35,157 bases of DNA from Mycobacterium sp. 1465703.0 (GCF_001672975.1 NZ_LZKU01000034.1:1-35157), one strand, 5' to 3'. Positions 8,477-17,979 are shown, counted from the first letter of the stretch. Translations and numbers: made by a program. Notes: generated by a model from the letters alone, not told the origin.

Positions 8477-9918
8477 TGCAGCGGATCATCCGCAGCCGGG
8501 GGCTGCGCTACGCCACCATCATCGCGCTGGTCGCGGTGCTGGTGGGTGGCGTATATGTGCTTTCGTCGCAGGCGAAAAACCGCAAGATCATCGGCTACTT
8601 CACCTCTGCGGTCGGCCTGTATCCCGGTGATCAGGTGCGCGTCCTCGGTGTTCCGGTCGGCACCATCGACACAATCCAACCGCGGCCATCCGACGTGAAG
8701 ATCACCATGTCGGTGTCCGAGGACGTGAAGATCCCGCAGGACGCCAAGGCCATCATCATGTCGCCGAATCTGGTGGCGGCCAGGTTCATCCAGTTGACCC
8801 CGGCCTATACCAGCGGGCCCGCAATGGCCGACGGCGCCAGCATCGGCCTGGGCCGTACCGCGGTCCCGGTGGAGTGGGACGAGGTCAAAGAGTCGCTGAC
8901 CAAGCTGGCCGTGCAGCTCGGCCCGACGGCCGGATCCATGCAGGGACCGTTGGGTGCGGCGATCAACCAGGCCGCCGACACCTTCGACGGCAAGGGTCAG
9001 TCGTTCCACAGCGCGTTGCGTGAGCTCTCGCAAGCCGCTGGGCGGCTGGGGGATTCGCGTGGCGACATCTTCGGCACGGTGAAGAATCTGCAGGTGCTGG
9101 TCAACGCGCTTTCGTCCAGTAACGAGCAGATCGTCCAATTCGCCGGAAACGTCGCGTCGGTGTCGCAGGTGCTCGCCGACAGCTCGCGCCATCTAGACAC
9201 CACCCTGGGGACCCTCAACAAAGCGCTGTCGGACATCCGTGGCTTCCTGCACGAGAACAACTCGACGATCGTCGATACGGTCAACAACCTCAACGATTTC
9301 GCGAAGACGTTGAGCGACCAGAGCGACAACATCGAGCAGGTGCTGCACGTCGCGGGCCCCGGTATTGCCAACTTCTACAACATCTACGACCCCGCACAGG
9401 GCACGCTCAACGGGCTGCTGTCGATACCGGAATTCGCCAACCCCGTGCAGTTCATCTGCGGTGGGTCTTTTGAAACCGCGGGCGGACCCAGGGCACCGGA
9501 CTACTTCAAGCGCGCCGAGCTCTGCCGGGAGCGGCTGGGACCGGTGTTGCGCCGGCTCACCGTCAACTACCCGCCGCTGATGTTCCACCCGCTCAACACG
9601 ATTACGGCGTACAAGGGCCAGATCATCTACGACACCCCGGAAACCCAGGCCAAGTCGGCGACTCCGGTGCCGCAGCTGACCTGGATCCCGGCCAAGGGCG
9701 CTCAGACGCCGGCCGCGCAGAACCCGGCGGACCTGCAGGCCCTGCTGGTCCCGACGGCCCCGCAGGCCGGTCCGGCACCCGGCCCGGCTCCTGCCGGTGC
9801 TCCAGCGCCGGGTCCTGGATCCGGTCCCGGTCCGGCAAGTGCCTACGGCCCGCTGCCGGGCCCGCCTCCGGGCCAGCCGCCCGGCGGGCTGACAGCCGAC
9901 TTGGGCGGTGGCGGATGA
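8473..9918 (+). CDS. mce4D: Mce family protein Mce4D with Pro/Gly-rich tail
   Basis: A 481-residue Mce subunit with an N-terminal membrane anchor (about 12-30), an MCE domain (about 36-113, GDQVRVLGVPVGTIDTIQ) and a helical region. A low-complexity Pro/Gly/Ala tail occupies roughly the last 55 residues (PAPGPAPAGAPAPG and similar). Such tails on Mce D and F subunits are common and may reach into the periplasm or outer envelope. The start is GTG 8473 or the adjacent ATG 8476; both overlap the mce4C stop. The end overlaps mce4E by ATGA. Confidence 0.94.
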   Translation: MMQRIIRSRGLRYATIIALVAVLVGGVYVLSSQAKNRKIIGYFTSAVGLYPGDQVRVLGVPVGTIDTIQPRPSDVKITMSVSEDVKIPQDAKAIIMSPNLVAARFIQLTPAYTSGPAMADGASIGLGRTAVPVEWDEVKESLTKLAVQLGPTAGSMQGPLGAAINQAADTFDGKGQSFHSALRELSQAAGRLGDSRGDIFGTVKNLQVLVNALSSSNEQIVQFAGNVASVSQVLADSSRHLDTTLGTLNKALSDIRGFLHENNSTIVDTVNNLNDFAKTLSDQSDNIEQVLHVAGPGIANFYNIYDPAQGTLNGLLSIPEFANPVQFICGGSFETAGGPRAPDYFKRAELCRERLGPVLRRLTVNYPPLMFHPLNTITAYKGQIIYDTPETQAKSATPVPQLTWIPAKGAQTPAAQNPADLQALLVPTAPQAGPAPGPAPAGAPAPGPGSGPGPASAYGPLPGPPPGQPPGGLTADLGGGG

Positions 9919-11069
9919 ACCGAATGTGGTTGCGCGCCGGTGGATTAGCCACCGGAGGCATGCTGCTGGCCGGCTGCCAGTTCAACGGGCTGAACTCCTT
10001 GGCCATGCCGGGCACCGCCGGTCACGGCAGTGGCGCATACTCGATCACCGTCGAGTTGCCCGACGTGGCGACATTGCCGCAGAACTCGCCGGTCATGGTC
10101 GATGACGTCACCGTGGGCAGTGTCGCCGGTATTTCGGCCGAACAGCGGGCCGACGGATCGTTCTATGCGGCAGTGAAATTGGCGCTGGACAAAAACGTGG
10201 TGCTGCCCGCCAACTCGACCGCGACGGTCGCCCAGACTTCGCTGCTCGGTTCCATGCACATCGACTTGGCTCGCCCGAAGGGCAAGCTGGCCGTCGGCAA
10301 GCTGAAGGACGGGTCGAAGATCGCGGAGGCCAACACCGGTCGCTATCCCACCACCGAAGAGGTGCTCTCGGCGCTCGGTGTGGTGGTGAACAAGGGCAAT
10401 GTCGGTGCCCTCGAAGAGATCACCGACGAGACCTACCGGGCGGTCGCCGGCCGGCAAGACCAGTTCGTCGACCTGGTTCCCAGGCTGGCGGAACTGACGT
10501 CGGGACTGAATCGTCAGGTCAACGACATCATCGACGCGGTCGACGGGCTGAACCGATTCTCGGCCAGCCTGGCGCACGACAAGGACAACCTGGGCCGGGC
10601 GCTGGACACGCTGCCCGAAGCGATTCGGGTGCTGAACAAGAATCGCGGCCACATCGTCGAGGCCTTCGCTGCGCTGCACAAACTGGCCAATGTCACCTCC
10701 AACATCCTGGCAAAGACCAAGGTGGACTTCGCCGCCGACCTGAAGGACCTGTACTCGGTGGTGAAGACCCTCAACGACAACCGCAAAAACTTCGTCACCT
10801 CCCTGCAGCTGTTGCTGACGTTCCCGTTCCCCAACTTCGGTATCAAGCAGGCGGTGCGTGGCGACTACCTCAACGTGTTCACCACCTTCGACCTGACTCT
10901 GCGCCGCCTCGGTGAAACGTTCTTCACCACAGCGTATTTCGACCCGAACATGGCCCACATGAACGAGATCCTCAACCCACCCGACTTCTTGACCGGCGAG
11001 ATGGCCAACTTGTCCGGACAGGCCGCGGACCCGTTCAAGATCCCGCCCGGCACGGCTTCAGGACAGTAG
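9915..11069 (+). CDS. mce4E: Mce-associated lipoprotein Mce4E / LprN
   Basis: A 384-residue lipoprotein. The N-terminal signal ends with lipobox LLAGC (Cys21), so it should be lipidated and anchored on the outer face of the membrane. An MCE domain follows (about 43-119, PQNSPVMVDDVTVGSVAGI), then the helical region with RQDQFVDLVPRLAEL. In M. tuberculosis the equivalent is LprN, the E subunit of the Mce4 hexamer. The start ATG shares four bases with the mce4D stop. mce4F begins 13 bases after its stop. Confidence 0.95.
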   Translation: MNRMWLRAGGLATGGMLLAGCQFNGLNSLAMPGTAGHGSGAYSITVELPDVATLPQNSPVMVDDVTVGSVAGISAEQRADGSFYAAVKLALDKNVVLPANSTATVAQTSLLGSMHIDLARPKGKLAVGKLKDGSKIAEANTGRYPTTEEVLSALGVVVNKGNVGALEEITDETYRAVAGRQDQFVDLVPRLAELTSGLNRQVNDIIDAVDGLNRFSASLAHDKDNLGRALDTLPEAIRVLNKNRGHIVEAFAALHKLANVTSNILAKTKVDFAADLKDLYSVVKTLNDNRKNFVTSLQLLLTFPFPNFGIKQAVRGDYLNVFTTFDLTLRRLGETFFTTAYFDPNMAHMNEILNPPDFLTGEMANLSGQAADPFKIPPGTASGQ

Positions 11070-11082
11070 GGGGCGGGCGCCG

Positions 11083-12807
11083 ATGCATGACAGACTGACC
11101 AAGATCCAGTTGGCGATCTTCGCCGTGATCACAGCCATCACCTTGACCGTGATGGCGATCTTCTACCTGCGGCTGCCCGCGACGTTCGGGATCGGAACCT
11201 ACGGCGTGAGCGCCGATTTCGTTGCCGGTGGCGGGCTGTACAAGAACGCCAACGTCACCTACCGCGGCGTGGCCGTCGGCCGCGTCGAGTCGGTGGGCCT
11301 GAGCCCCAACGGCGTCATCGCCGACATGCGGCTCAACAGCGGCACGCCCATCCCGTCGAACGTCACCGCCACCGTCAAAAGCGTGTCGGCCGTCGGCGAG
11401 CAGTACATCGACCTGGTGCCGCCGAGCTCACCGGCAACTACCAAGTTGACCAACGGATCTCGCATCCAGCGGCAGAACACCCGGATCGGCCAGGACGTCG
11501 CGGACCTGTTGAAGCGCGCGGAGGCTTTGGTCAACAGCCTGGGCGATACCCGGCTGCGCGAGTTGTTGCACGAGACGTTCATCGCGGCCAATGGCTCCGG
11601 CCCCGAGCTGGCGCGACTCTTCGAGTCCGCTCGGCTGCTGGTGGACGAGGCCAACGCCAACTACCCGCAAGTCTCCCAGTTGATCGATCAGGCCGGTCCG
11701 TTCCTGCAGGCCCAGGTCCGCGCCGGCGGTGACATCAAGTCGCTGTCCGACGGGCTGGCGCGGTTCACCTCCGAGGTGCGTCAGGCCGACCCGCAGCTTC
11801 GCGACACTCTGGCGACCGCCCCGGGCGCCACCGACGAGGCCAGCACCGCGTTCTCCGGCATCCGTCCCTCGTTCCCGGCGCTGGCCGCCAGCCTGGCCAA
11901 CCTGGGCCGGGTGGGTGTGATCTACCACAAGTCGATCGAGCAGCTGCTGGTCGTCTTACCGGCGCTGTTCGCTGCGATCACCACCGCTGCCGGCGGCGGC
12001 CCGCAAGACGAAGGCGCAAAGCTGGACTTCAAACTCGATCTCAACGACCCGCCGCCGTGCGCCGTCGGCTTCTTGCCGCCGCCGTTGATGCGCACCCCAG
12101 CCGATGAGACGGTGCGCGAGCTGCCGAGGGACATGTACTGCAAGACCGCGCAAAACGATCCCAGCACCGTGCGTGGCGCTCGTAACTACCCGTGCCAGGA
12201 GTTCCCCGGAAAACGTGCCCCGACGGTCCAGCTGTGTCGCGACCCGAACGGTTACGTACCGATCGGCCGCAACCCGTGGCGCGGCCCGCCGGTGCCCTAT
12301 GACACTCCGATGACCAATGGGCTGAACGTGTTGCCGCCCAACCACTTCCCGTATATCCCGCCGGGCGCCGAGCCCGATCCCGGGACACCCATCGTCGGGC
12401 CGCCTCCGCCGGGTGTGGTGCCCGGACCGGGGCCTCTGCCTAACAAGCAGCCGGCCTACAATCCACCGCCGCCCAATGACAACGGGCCGCCACCGCCATT
12501 CACGTCATGGCAGCCGCCCGGGGTGCCGCCGGTGCCGCCCCAGCTTCCCTATCCGAAGTGGCTGCCGCCGCCGCCACCGCCGGAGGGCATCAACCCGCCG
12601 CCGGCAGGCCCGGGGCCGGAGAAGCCGTGGGGGCCGCCGCCCGGCGGGCAGCCGCAGGCCAGCGGCCCGGCCTACGCCACCTATGACGAGAAGACCGGCG
12701 CATTTGTCGATCCGGCCGGTGGCACTGGTATCTTCGCGGCCGGCGCCACCGGAACGTCCGGCGCCGAGAACTGGGTGGACCTGATGCTTGATCCAAGGCC
12801 GATGTAA
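11083..12807 (+). CDS. mce4F: Mce family protein Mce4F with long Pro-rich tail
   Basis: A 574-residue protein with an N-terminal membrane anchor (about 8-28), an MCE domain (about 35-115, NVTYRGVAVGRVESVGL) and a helical region to about residue 300. A Cys-containing segment follows (CAVGF; MYCKT; YPCQEF; QLCRD). The last third, about residues 400-540, is dominated by PP and PG runs. Only the first two thirds are likely folded. The stop TAA overlaps the start of the next gene by one base. As the largest Mce4 subunit it completes the A-F set of the sterol importer. Confidence 0.95.
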   Translation: MHDRLTKIQLAIFAVITAITLTVMAIFYLRLPATFGIGTYGVSADFVAGGGLYKNANVTYRGVAVGRVESVGLSPNGVIADMRLNSGTPIPSNVTATVKSVSAVGEQYIDLVPPSSPATTKLTNGSRIQRQNTRIGQDVADLLKRAEALVNSLGDTRLRELLHETFIAANGSGPELARLFESARLLVDEANANYPQVSQLIDQAGPFLQAQVRAGGDIKSLSDGLARFTSEVRQADPQLRDTLATAPGATDEASTAFSGIRPSFPALAASLANLGRVGVIYHKSIEQLLVVLPALFAAITTAAGGGPQDEGAKLDFKLDLNDPPPCAVGFLPPPLMRTPADETVRELPRDMYCKTAQNDPSTVRGARNYPCQEFPGKRAPTVQLCRDPNGYVPIGRNPWRGPPVPYDTPMTNGLNVLPPNHFPYIPPGAEPDPGTPIVGPPPPGVVPGPGPLPNKQPAYNPPPPNDNGPPPPFTSWQPPGVPPVPPQLPYPKWLPPPPPPEGINPPPAGPGPEKPWGPPPGGQPQASGPAYATYDEKTGAFVDPAGGTGIFAAGATGTSGAENWVDLMLDPRPM

Positions 12808-13514
12808 TGGACCCTGCCGTGGCAGACCAACCAACGACCACGTCGCGTGTTCGTCGACGAGCCTCCCGCGCGGCCGGTCCAGCTAAGGGCCAGCCGGCCC
12901 AGGACGTTACGGTCAGCACCGACGTTCCAGCCTCGCCCAAGCAGCCGGCGAAACCCGTCAAGGCACTCAAGTCCATCAAGCCACCGCCGCGGCGGCAGTC
13001 GCACCGCGCCCGGGTCGCCTGGATCTCGTTCGCCGCAGCACTGTTGGCGGTCGGGGCGGTGGCGGCTTGTGTGGCAGCGTTGCTCGTTCAGCAGCGCCAT
13101 GCCACCGCGGCGCAGGCGCGCGACCAGCGTTTCGTCGACACCGCCACCCAGACGGTGGTCAACATGTTCAGCTACAAGCAGGACAACATCGACGAAAGCG
13201 TGAATCGGTTCGTCAATGGCACCAGCGGCCCACTGCGCGGCATGCTCGGCGCCAACAACAACGTCGAGAACCTCAAGGGTCTCTTCCGCTCCACCAATGC
13301 GACCTCGGAAGCCGTCGTCAACGGTGCCGCCCTGGAAGGCGTCGACGCCGTCACCGATAACGCATCGGTGCTGGTGTCGGTACGCGTCACAGTCGCCGAC
13401 ATCGACGGAGTCAACAAGCCGTCCATGCCCTATCGCTTGCGTGTCATCGTCCACGAGGATGACGCCGGGAAGATGACCGGCTACGACCTGAAATATCCAG
13501 ACGGAGGCAATTGA
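12807..13514 (+). CDS. mam4A: Mce-associated membrane protein Mam4A
   Basis: A 235-residue protein with a basic, Pro-rich cytoplasmic N-terminus (1-65), one transmembrane segment (about 70-93) and an extracytoplasmic domain of about 140 residues. The domain contains FVDTATQTVVNMFSYKQDNI, the conserved start of mycobacterial Mce-associated (Mam/Mas) domains, which have an NTF2-like fold. Position matches Rv3493c. Members are thought to stabilise the Mce complex. The start overlaps the mce4F stop by one base. Confidence 0.9.
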   Translation: MDPAVADQPTTTSRVRRRASRAAGPAKGQPAQDVTVSTDVPASPKQPAKPVKALKSIKPPPRRQSHRARVAWISFAAALLAVGAVAACVAALLVQQRHATAAQARDQRFVDTATQTVVNMFSYKQDNIDESVNRFVNGTSGPLRGMLGANNNVENLKGLFRSTNATSEAVVNGAALEGVDAVTDNASVLVSVRVTVADIDGVNKPSMPYRLRVIVHEDDAGKMTGYDLKYPDGGN

Positions 13515-14005
13515 TGCGATGGCGGCGTTGGCTGCTGGTCGTCGCCGGTTACCTCCTGGCGGTGGCGTTCGTCGGGTTGTCCGCGGTGGCCGGGTGGATG
13601 TACTGGGACCGGGTGCAGACCCGCGGCGAGCAAGCGGCGCGGGCGGTGCTGCCCGGCCTGGCCGCTAAGGAGATTCCCGAAGTTTTCGCATACGACTACC
13701 AAACGGTCGAGCGGAGCCTGTCGGCTGCGTATCCGCTGTTGACCCCGGACTATCGCGCCGAGTTCCAAAAGAGCGCCAACAACCAGATCATCCCCGAAGC
13801 CAAGAAGCGCGAAGTCGTGGTGCAGGCCAACGTCGTTGGTGTGGGCGTCATGTCGGCCAAACGAGAATCGGCGTCGGTGATGGTCTTCATGAACCGGACG
13901 GTCACCGACAAGTCACGGCAGCCCCTGTATGACGGCAGCCGGTTGCGGGTGGACTTCAAAAAGATCGGCAAGCAGTGGCTGATCGCCTACATCACACCGA
14001 TCTAG
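13514..14005 (+). CDS. mam4B: Mce-associated membrane protein Mam4B
   Basis: A 163-residue single-pass membrane protein and the last gene of the mce4 operon, equivalent in position to Rv3492c. One hydrophobic segment (about 6-28) is followed by an extracytoplasmic Mce-associated domain with VFAYDYQTVERSLSAAYPLL and VMVFMNRTVTD. The ATG at 13514 shares its A with the preceding TGA; a TTG three bases earlier is the alternative. The gene ends 16 bases before the convergent Rv3491-like gene, and no clear terminator hairpin fits in that gap. Confidence 0.9.
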   Translation: MRWRRWLLVVAGYLLAVAFVGLSAVAGWMYWDRVQTRGEQAARAVLPGLAAKEIPEVFAYDYQTVERSLSAAYPLLTPDYRAEFQKSANNQIIPEAKKREVVVQANVVGVGVMSAKRESASVMVFMNRTVTDKSRQPLYDGSRLRVDFKKIGKQWLIAYITPI

Positions 14006-14021
14006 CCGCACCGGCAAGACG

Positions 14022-14600
14022 TCAGTAGCACATCGCAATGCCATTGCAGTACAACGGATAACGATTAATCGGGCTGGGCGGCGGCCCGGTCATCGCCAAC
14101 GAGAACGGTTCTTTCTTCATTGCCGGCTGCAGCCCGCACACGGCACCGTGCAGCGTGGTGTGGGTGCCGCTCATCGTTTCGTCGCTGAACGCGAAGGTTT
14201 CGGTGGTGGGTGCGGTGCCACCGCCCGGGCATGCCACGCCGTCGGCCTTGTCGACCTTGAAAGTCCATAGCATGCTGGACATCCGGGCCCGGCCGCTGAA
14301 GTTCTGCAGTTTGTCCGCCGCACTGATCTGCTCGGGTGTCGAACTCACGATGTTCAGCGCGCAGTTCATCGCGAACACGATCGGGTCGTTGTAGTCGTTC
14401 ATGTTCCGGGTGCCCGAGGGCTGGTCACATAGCGCCGAGATCGTCCAGGTCACCCCGGAGACGCCCGCCTCGTTGTAGCTGTAGGTGCCGTCCGCCGGTG
14501 GCCCGAGTGCCTTGGCCGGTTCACCGGATTGCAGCGCGATTCCCACCGCGACGGCCGTGAAGATGCCGGCACCGGCGGCCATCCCGTGACGGAGCTTCAT
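14022..14600 (-). CDS. Secreted protein of the Rv3491 family
   Basis: A 192-residue protein with an N-terminal signal sequence (hydrophobic residues about 8-24, cleavage probably after the AKA near 28-30). The mature part has several cysteines (ALCDQ, NCALN, ACPGG, AVCGL, YCNGIAMCY), consistent with disulfides in an exported protein. Start ATG 14600 is preceded by GGGAGGAG, a strong ribosome site. It lies downstream of otsA on the same strand, as Rv3491 does in M. tuberculosis. Function is unknown. Confidence 0.82.
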   Translation of the reverse strand: MKLRHGMAAGAGIFTAVAVGIALQSGEPAKALGPPADGTYSYNEAGVSGVTWTISALCDQPSGTRNMNDYNDPIVFAMNCALNIVSSTPEQISAADKLQNFSGRARMSSMLWTFKVDKADGVACPGGGTAPTTETFAFSDETMSGTHTTLHGAVCGLQPAMKKEPFSLAMTGPPPSPINRYPLYCNGIAMCY

Positions 14601-14675
14601 GTGACTCCTCCCTTCACGCTGTTTTGAGTATCACAGCGTTTGGGCGCCAACACCATGGGGTCCCTTGCATGCGGG

Positions 14676-16157
14676 CTACTGGGCCTCGCCGCGTGGCGAT
14701 TCGGCGAGCGCGTCGAGGAACGACCTGGCCCAGCGGTCGACATCGTGGGCGAGTACCTGACGGCGCAGCGACCGCATCCGCCGCCGTCCGTCTTCGACGG
14801 ATTGGTTGAGCGCGGCCTCGATCATGTCCTTGACCCCTTCGAGGTCGTGCGGATTGACCAGGTACGCCTGCCTGAGTTCGGCTGCGGCGCCGGTGAATTC
14901 GGACAACACGAGCGCACCGCCCAGATCGCTGCGGCAGGCGACGTACTCCTTGGCGACCAGGTTCATCCCATCGCGCAGCGGAGTGACCAGCATGACGTCG
15001 GCGGCCACAAAGAACGCGATGAGTTCGTCGCGGGGAACCGGCCGGTGCAAGTAGTGCACCACGGGGTGCCCGACTTCGGCGTACTCGCCATTGATGTGGC
15101 CGACCTGGCGCTCGATGTCGTTGCGCAGCTGCTGATAACTGTCCACCCGTTCCCGGCTCGGTGTCGCCAGTTGCACCAGTACCGTGTCATCGCGCTTGAC
15201 GCGGCCTTCCGCGAGCAGCTCCGAAAAGGCTTTCAGCCGAACGTCGATGCCCTTGGTGTAGTCGAGCCGGTCGACGCCGAGCAGCACCTTGCGGGGATTA
15301 CCCAGCTCGGCGCGGATCTCCCGGGCACGTCGTTTTATGTCGCGGTGTCGGGCCGCCTGATCCAGTGCGGTGGAGTCGATGGAAATCGGGAAGGCGCCCA
15401 CCCGGACGACGCGGGACTCCAGCTCGACTTCGCCGTACCGGGACCGCACGCCCACCGCACCGCGCGATGTGTTGACCCCGGTCAATCGGCGGGCAAGGAA
15501 CAAGAAGTTCTGCGCACCGCCGGCCAGGTGGAACCCGACGAGATCGGCACCCAGCAGACCCTCGACGATCTCGGTCCGCCACGGCATCTGCATGAACAGC
15601 TCGACCGGCGGGAAAGGGATGTGCAGGAAGAACCCGATGACGAGATCGGGCCGCAATTCGCGCAGCATTTTGGGGACCAGCTGCAGCTGGTAGTCCTGCA
15701 CCCACACCGTCGCGCCTTTCGCCGCGGCCCGTGAGGTGGCTTCGGCGAAGCGGCGGTTGACGTCGACGTAGCGCTCCCACCATTCACGGTGGTAGATCGG
15801 TTTGACGATGACGTCGTGATACAGCGGCCACAGCGTGGCGTTCGAGAAACCCTCGTAGTACTCGGCGACGTCGTCGGCGCTCAGCTTGACCGGCCGGAGC
15901 TCCAGGTCCTCCTGGACGATGGGCTCGTCATCATGGTCGGTGTCCTCGTCCACGACCCCGGGCCAGCCGACCCACGCACCACGGCGGCGGCGCAGCAGTG
16001 GCTCGAGGGCAGTGACCAACCCGCCGGGGCTGCGTTTCCACGCCGTGGTGCCGTCGGGGAGCCGCTCCTGGTCTACCGGCAGCCGGTTGGCAACTACGAC
16101 GAAGTCGGAATTCCCGTATTTGGCTGCCTTCGGGCTGCGCCCTCCCCCAGGAGACAT
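14676..16157 (-). CDS. otsA: Trehalose-6-phosphate synthase OtsA
   Basis: A 493-residue GT20 glycosyltransferase that joins glucose from a nucleotide sugar (ADP- or UDP-glucose in mycobacteria) to glucose 6-phosphate. The product, trehalose 6-phosphate, is dephosphorylated to trehalose. Motifs in order: [73 protein letters not shown], and the nucleotide-sugar site [15 protein letters not shown]. The length is normal. The ATG follows the upstream small gene's stop without a gap (TAAATG), and I see no separate ribosome site, so translation is probably coupled. Confidence 0.96.
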   Translation of the reverse strand: MSPGGGRSPKAAKYGNSDFVVVANRLPVDQERLPDGTTAWKRSPGGLVTALEPLLRRRRGAWVGWPGVVDEDTDHDDEPIVQEDLELRPVKLSADDVAEYYEGFSNATLWPLYHDVIVKPIYHREWWERYVDVNRRFAEATSRAAAKGATVWVQDYQLQLVPKMLRELRPDLVIGFFLHIPFPPVELFMQMPWRTEIVEGLLGADLVGFHLAGGAQNFLFLARRLTGVNTSRGAVGVRSRYGEVELESRVVRVGAFPISIDSTALDQAARHRDIKRRAREIRAELGNPRKVLLGVDRLDYTKGIDVRLKAFSELLAEGRVKRDDTVLVQLATPSRERVDSYQQLRNDIERQVGHINGEYAEVGHPVVHYLHRPVPRDELIAFFVAADVMLVTPLRDGMNLVAKEYVACRSDLGGALVLSEFTGAAAELRQAYLVNPHDLEGVKDMIEAALNQSVEDGRRRMRSLRRQVLAHDVDRWARSFLDALAESPRGEAQ

Positions 16158-16322
16158 TTACGCGTCGAGTTTCGCCGGCCCAATACCCAGCATTGACAAG
16201 AACACCCGGCACTCGTCGGCGTCGGTGGCGTACGCCGCGACGACGCGCCTGGCCTGACTCGCAGTGCTGTCGGCCACGGGCTCGACATCGCCGATTTCGC
16301 CAGGGTCAGATTTTGTAGGCAT
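16158..16322 (-). CDS. Small conserved protein upstream of otsA (Rv3489-like)
   Basis: A 54-residue ORF starting MPTKSDPGEIGDVEPVADST and ending GIGPAKLDA. Its TAA abuts the otsA ATG. M. tuberculosis has a 54-residue gene of unknown function (Rv3489) at the same place, which is the main reason to call it real. The C-terminal half is mildly amphipathic and helical (ARRVVAAYATDADECRVFL). There is no Shine-Dalgarno; instead a TACAGT hexamer lies six bases before the ATG, suggesting leaderless translation. It may set otsA translation through coupling. Function unknown. Confidence 0.78.
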   Translation of the reverse strand: MPTKSDPGEIGDVEPVADSTASQARRVVAAYATDADECRVFLSMLGIGPAKLDA

Positions 16323-16328
16323 GACTTA

Positions 16329-16334
16329 ACTGTA
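16329..16334 (-). promoter_or_regulatory. Predicted -10 element for a leaderless otsA-operon transcript
   Basis: On the minus strand TACAGT (TANNNT class) is followed by six bases and then the ATG at 16322. This is the spacing at which mycobacterial transcripts begin at the start codon itself. No ribosome-binding sequence is present, consistent with a leaderless mRNA. Confidence 0.6.
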
Positions 16335-16452
16335 AGCGACGCGCGCGACCGGCCCCAGTCCGTCTCACCAGCTAACAGCCTCTAGCCGTATTTATGGCTG
16401 GTTTGCAGGGGCGCGCCGCGCCGCTCGCGAAGACACGGCCACCCGTCCACGA

Positions 16453-17166
16453 GTGATGCAGGATAACCAGGTGGCCGATGAGGACGCTGCTGACAACATG
16501 GTCTTCGAGTTCCTCGACGTCGTGGTGGATCGGCAAAGGGCGCGGGCGCTGGACGGGCTGACCGCCGCCATTCCTGCTCACGGTGTCACCGCGGTGTTCG
16601 GACCGTCGGGCGCGGGCAAATCGACCCTGCTTCGGCTGTGCAACCGGCTGGAGCTGCCGACCAGCGGGCGGGTGTCTTTCTATGGTTCGGACATCGCCAG
16701 GCTCGACCCGCTGCGGCTGCGGCGCCGGGTGGGCATGTGCTTTCAGCGCCCGACGCCATTTCCCGGCACGGTCGCCGAAAACCTGCTCACCGCCGATCCC
16801 GACGCGTCCGACGCGCGGATGCGCGAAACGCTGGACCGGGTGGCGCTGACCGGATCGTGGTTGGACCGCGACGTGGCCGCCCTCTCGGGTGGCGAGGCGC
16901 AACGCGTGTGCCTGGCCCGCACCCTGATGGCGCAACCCCAGGTGCTGCTGCTGGACGAACCCACCTCCGCCGTCGACACCCAAGCGGCCGAGGTGATCGA
17001 GCGCGCGGTGCGCGAACTGGCCGCCGACGGCATCCCCGCCCTGTGGGTCACCCATAACTCGGCGCAGTTGGAACGGGCGGCGGACCGGGTCCTGCGCCTG
17101 GAGTCCGGCCGCAGCCAAGGCCTGGGCCCGGTCGCGGCCGAGCCCGGCGACGGCTCGGTGGCGTGA
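16453..17166 (+). CDS. ABC transporter ATPase, FetA (YbbL)-like
   Basis: A 237-residue ABC ATPase. Walker A is GPSGAGKST (about 53-61), the signature is LSGGEAQR (about 143-150), Walker B is VLLLDEPTSAVD (about 165-176), and the switch is WVTHN. It is paired by a TGATG overlap with a UPF0014 permease, so it is the FetA partner. E. coli FetAB is implicated in iron export and oxidative-stress resistance. The substrate here is not shown. The start could be GTG 16453, ATG 16456 or GTG 16471; none has a good ribosome site. This pair is not in the M. tuberculosis otsA neighbourhood as I recall it, so it looks inserted. Confidence 0.85.
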   Translation: MMQDNQVADEDAADNMVFEFLDVVVDRQRARALDGLTAAIPAHGVTAVFGPSGAGKSTLLRLCNRLELPTSGRVSFYGSDIARLDPLRLRRRVGMCFQRPTPFPGTVAENLLTADPDASDARMRETLDRVALTGSWLDRDVAALSGGEAQRVCLARTLMAQPQVLLLDEPTSAVDTQAAEVIERAVRELAADGIPALWVTHNSAQLERAADRVLRLESGRSQGLGPVAAEPGDGSVA

Positions 17167-17954
17167 TGAACGGTCAAGTCGGCTGGGTGGGCCTGGCGAC
17201 ATCGCTGATCCTGGTGGCGTTCGCGGCCGGGATCTCGCTGTGGCGGCGGCTGGGTTTGGAGCGGCAGCTGCTGTGGGCCTCGGTCCGCGCGCTGGTGCAG
17301 CTGCTGCTCGTGGGCGGTGCGTTGACGCTGCTGTTCGAGCCGGGCCGGTCGCTGTGGTGGTCGTGGGCGTGGGTCGCCGGAATGGTGGCGTATGCCGGGG
17401 GTGTCGCTCGCCGCAGAGCGCCGGAGGTGCCGCAGTTTGCGCCGCTGGCTGTAGCGGCGTTTGCCGGTGCGGCGGTGGTGACGCTGGGGGTGATCTTCGG
17501 CCTGCGGGTGTTCCCGCTGCAGGGGCGCACCCTGGTACCGGTCGCCGGCATGATGATCGGCAACTCGATGACCGCGATGGTGCTGGTGGCTCGCCGGTTG
17601 GTCGACGAGCTGCGCGACAAGCGCGACGAGGTCGAGGCCCGGCTCGCCCTGGGGCAGCCGTCGAGACAGGCCGCGTCGCCGTACCTGCGAACCGCCTTGC
17701 GGTCGGCGATATCTCCGCAGATCGAGACGACCAAAGCCACCGGCCTGGTGTTCTTGCCGGGCGCCATGACCGGGCTCATCCTGGCCGGCGTGCCGCCGCT
17801 GCAGGCCGTGTTGGTACAGGCCGTGGTGATGTTCTTGATTCTGGGTTCGGTCGCGGCCACCACCGTGGTGGTCGCGATGGGCATCGTCCGGCTGGTGTTC
17901 ACCCGCGACCACCGGCTGCTGCCACTGAGCCGGCGCCCCGACACCGGTGGATGA
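17166..17954 (+). CDS. UPF0014 (FetB/YbbM) family permease
   Basis: A 262-residue membrane protein with about seven hydrophobic segments. It carries the family hallmark: MMIGNSMTAMVLVARRL, then DKRDEVEARLALGQPSR, then TTKATGLVFLPGAMTGLILA. These features identify the FetB permease family confidently. With the preceding ATPase it forms a two-gene ABC exporter, likely for iron or another metal by analogy. The ATG at 17166 shares its A with the ATPase stop; GTG 17163 is an alternative start. Length is close to E. coli FetB. Confidence 0.9.
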   Translation: MNGQVGWVGLATSLILVAFAAGISLWRRLGLERQLLWASVRALVQLLLVGGALTLLFEPGRSLWWSWAWVAGMVAYAGGVARRRAPEVPQFAPLAVAAFAGAAVVTLGVIFGLRVFPLQGRTLVPVAGMMIGNSMTAMVLVARRLVDELRDKRDEVEARLALGQPSRQAASPYLRTALRSAISPQIETTKATGLVFLPGAMTGLILAGVPPLQAVLVQAVVMFLILGSVAATTVVVAMGIVRLVFTRDHRLLPLSRRPDTGG

Positions 17955-17979
17955 GCCGATCACCCCAGCGCGGGTCCGG

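Noticed and set aside
10871..10890. AACGTGTT match resembling a KstR core
   Set aside because: The outer T and A positions do not fit and it lies inside mce4E coding sequence.
14640..15734. 364-codon + strand frame
   Set aside because: Antisense to otsA, no recognisable domain.
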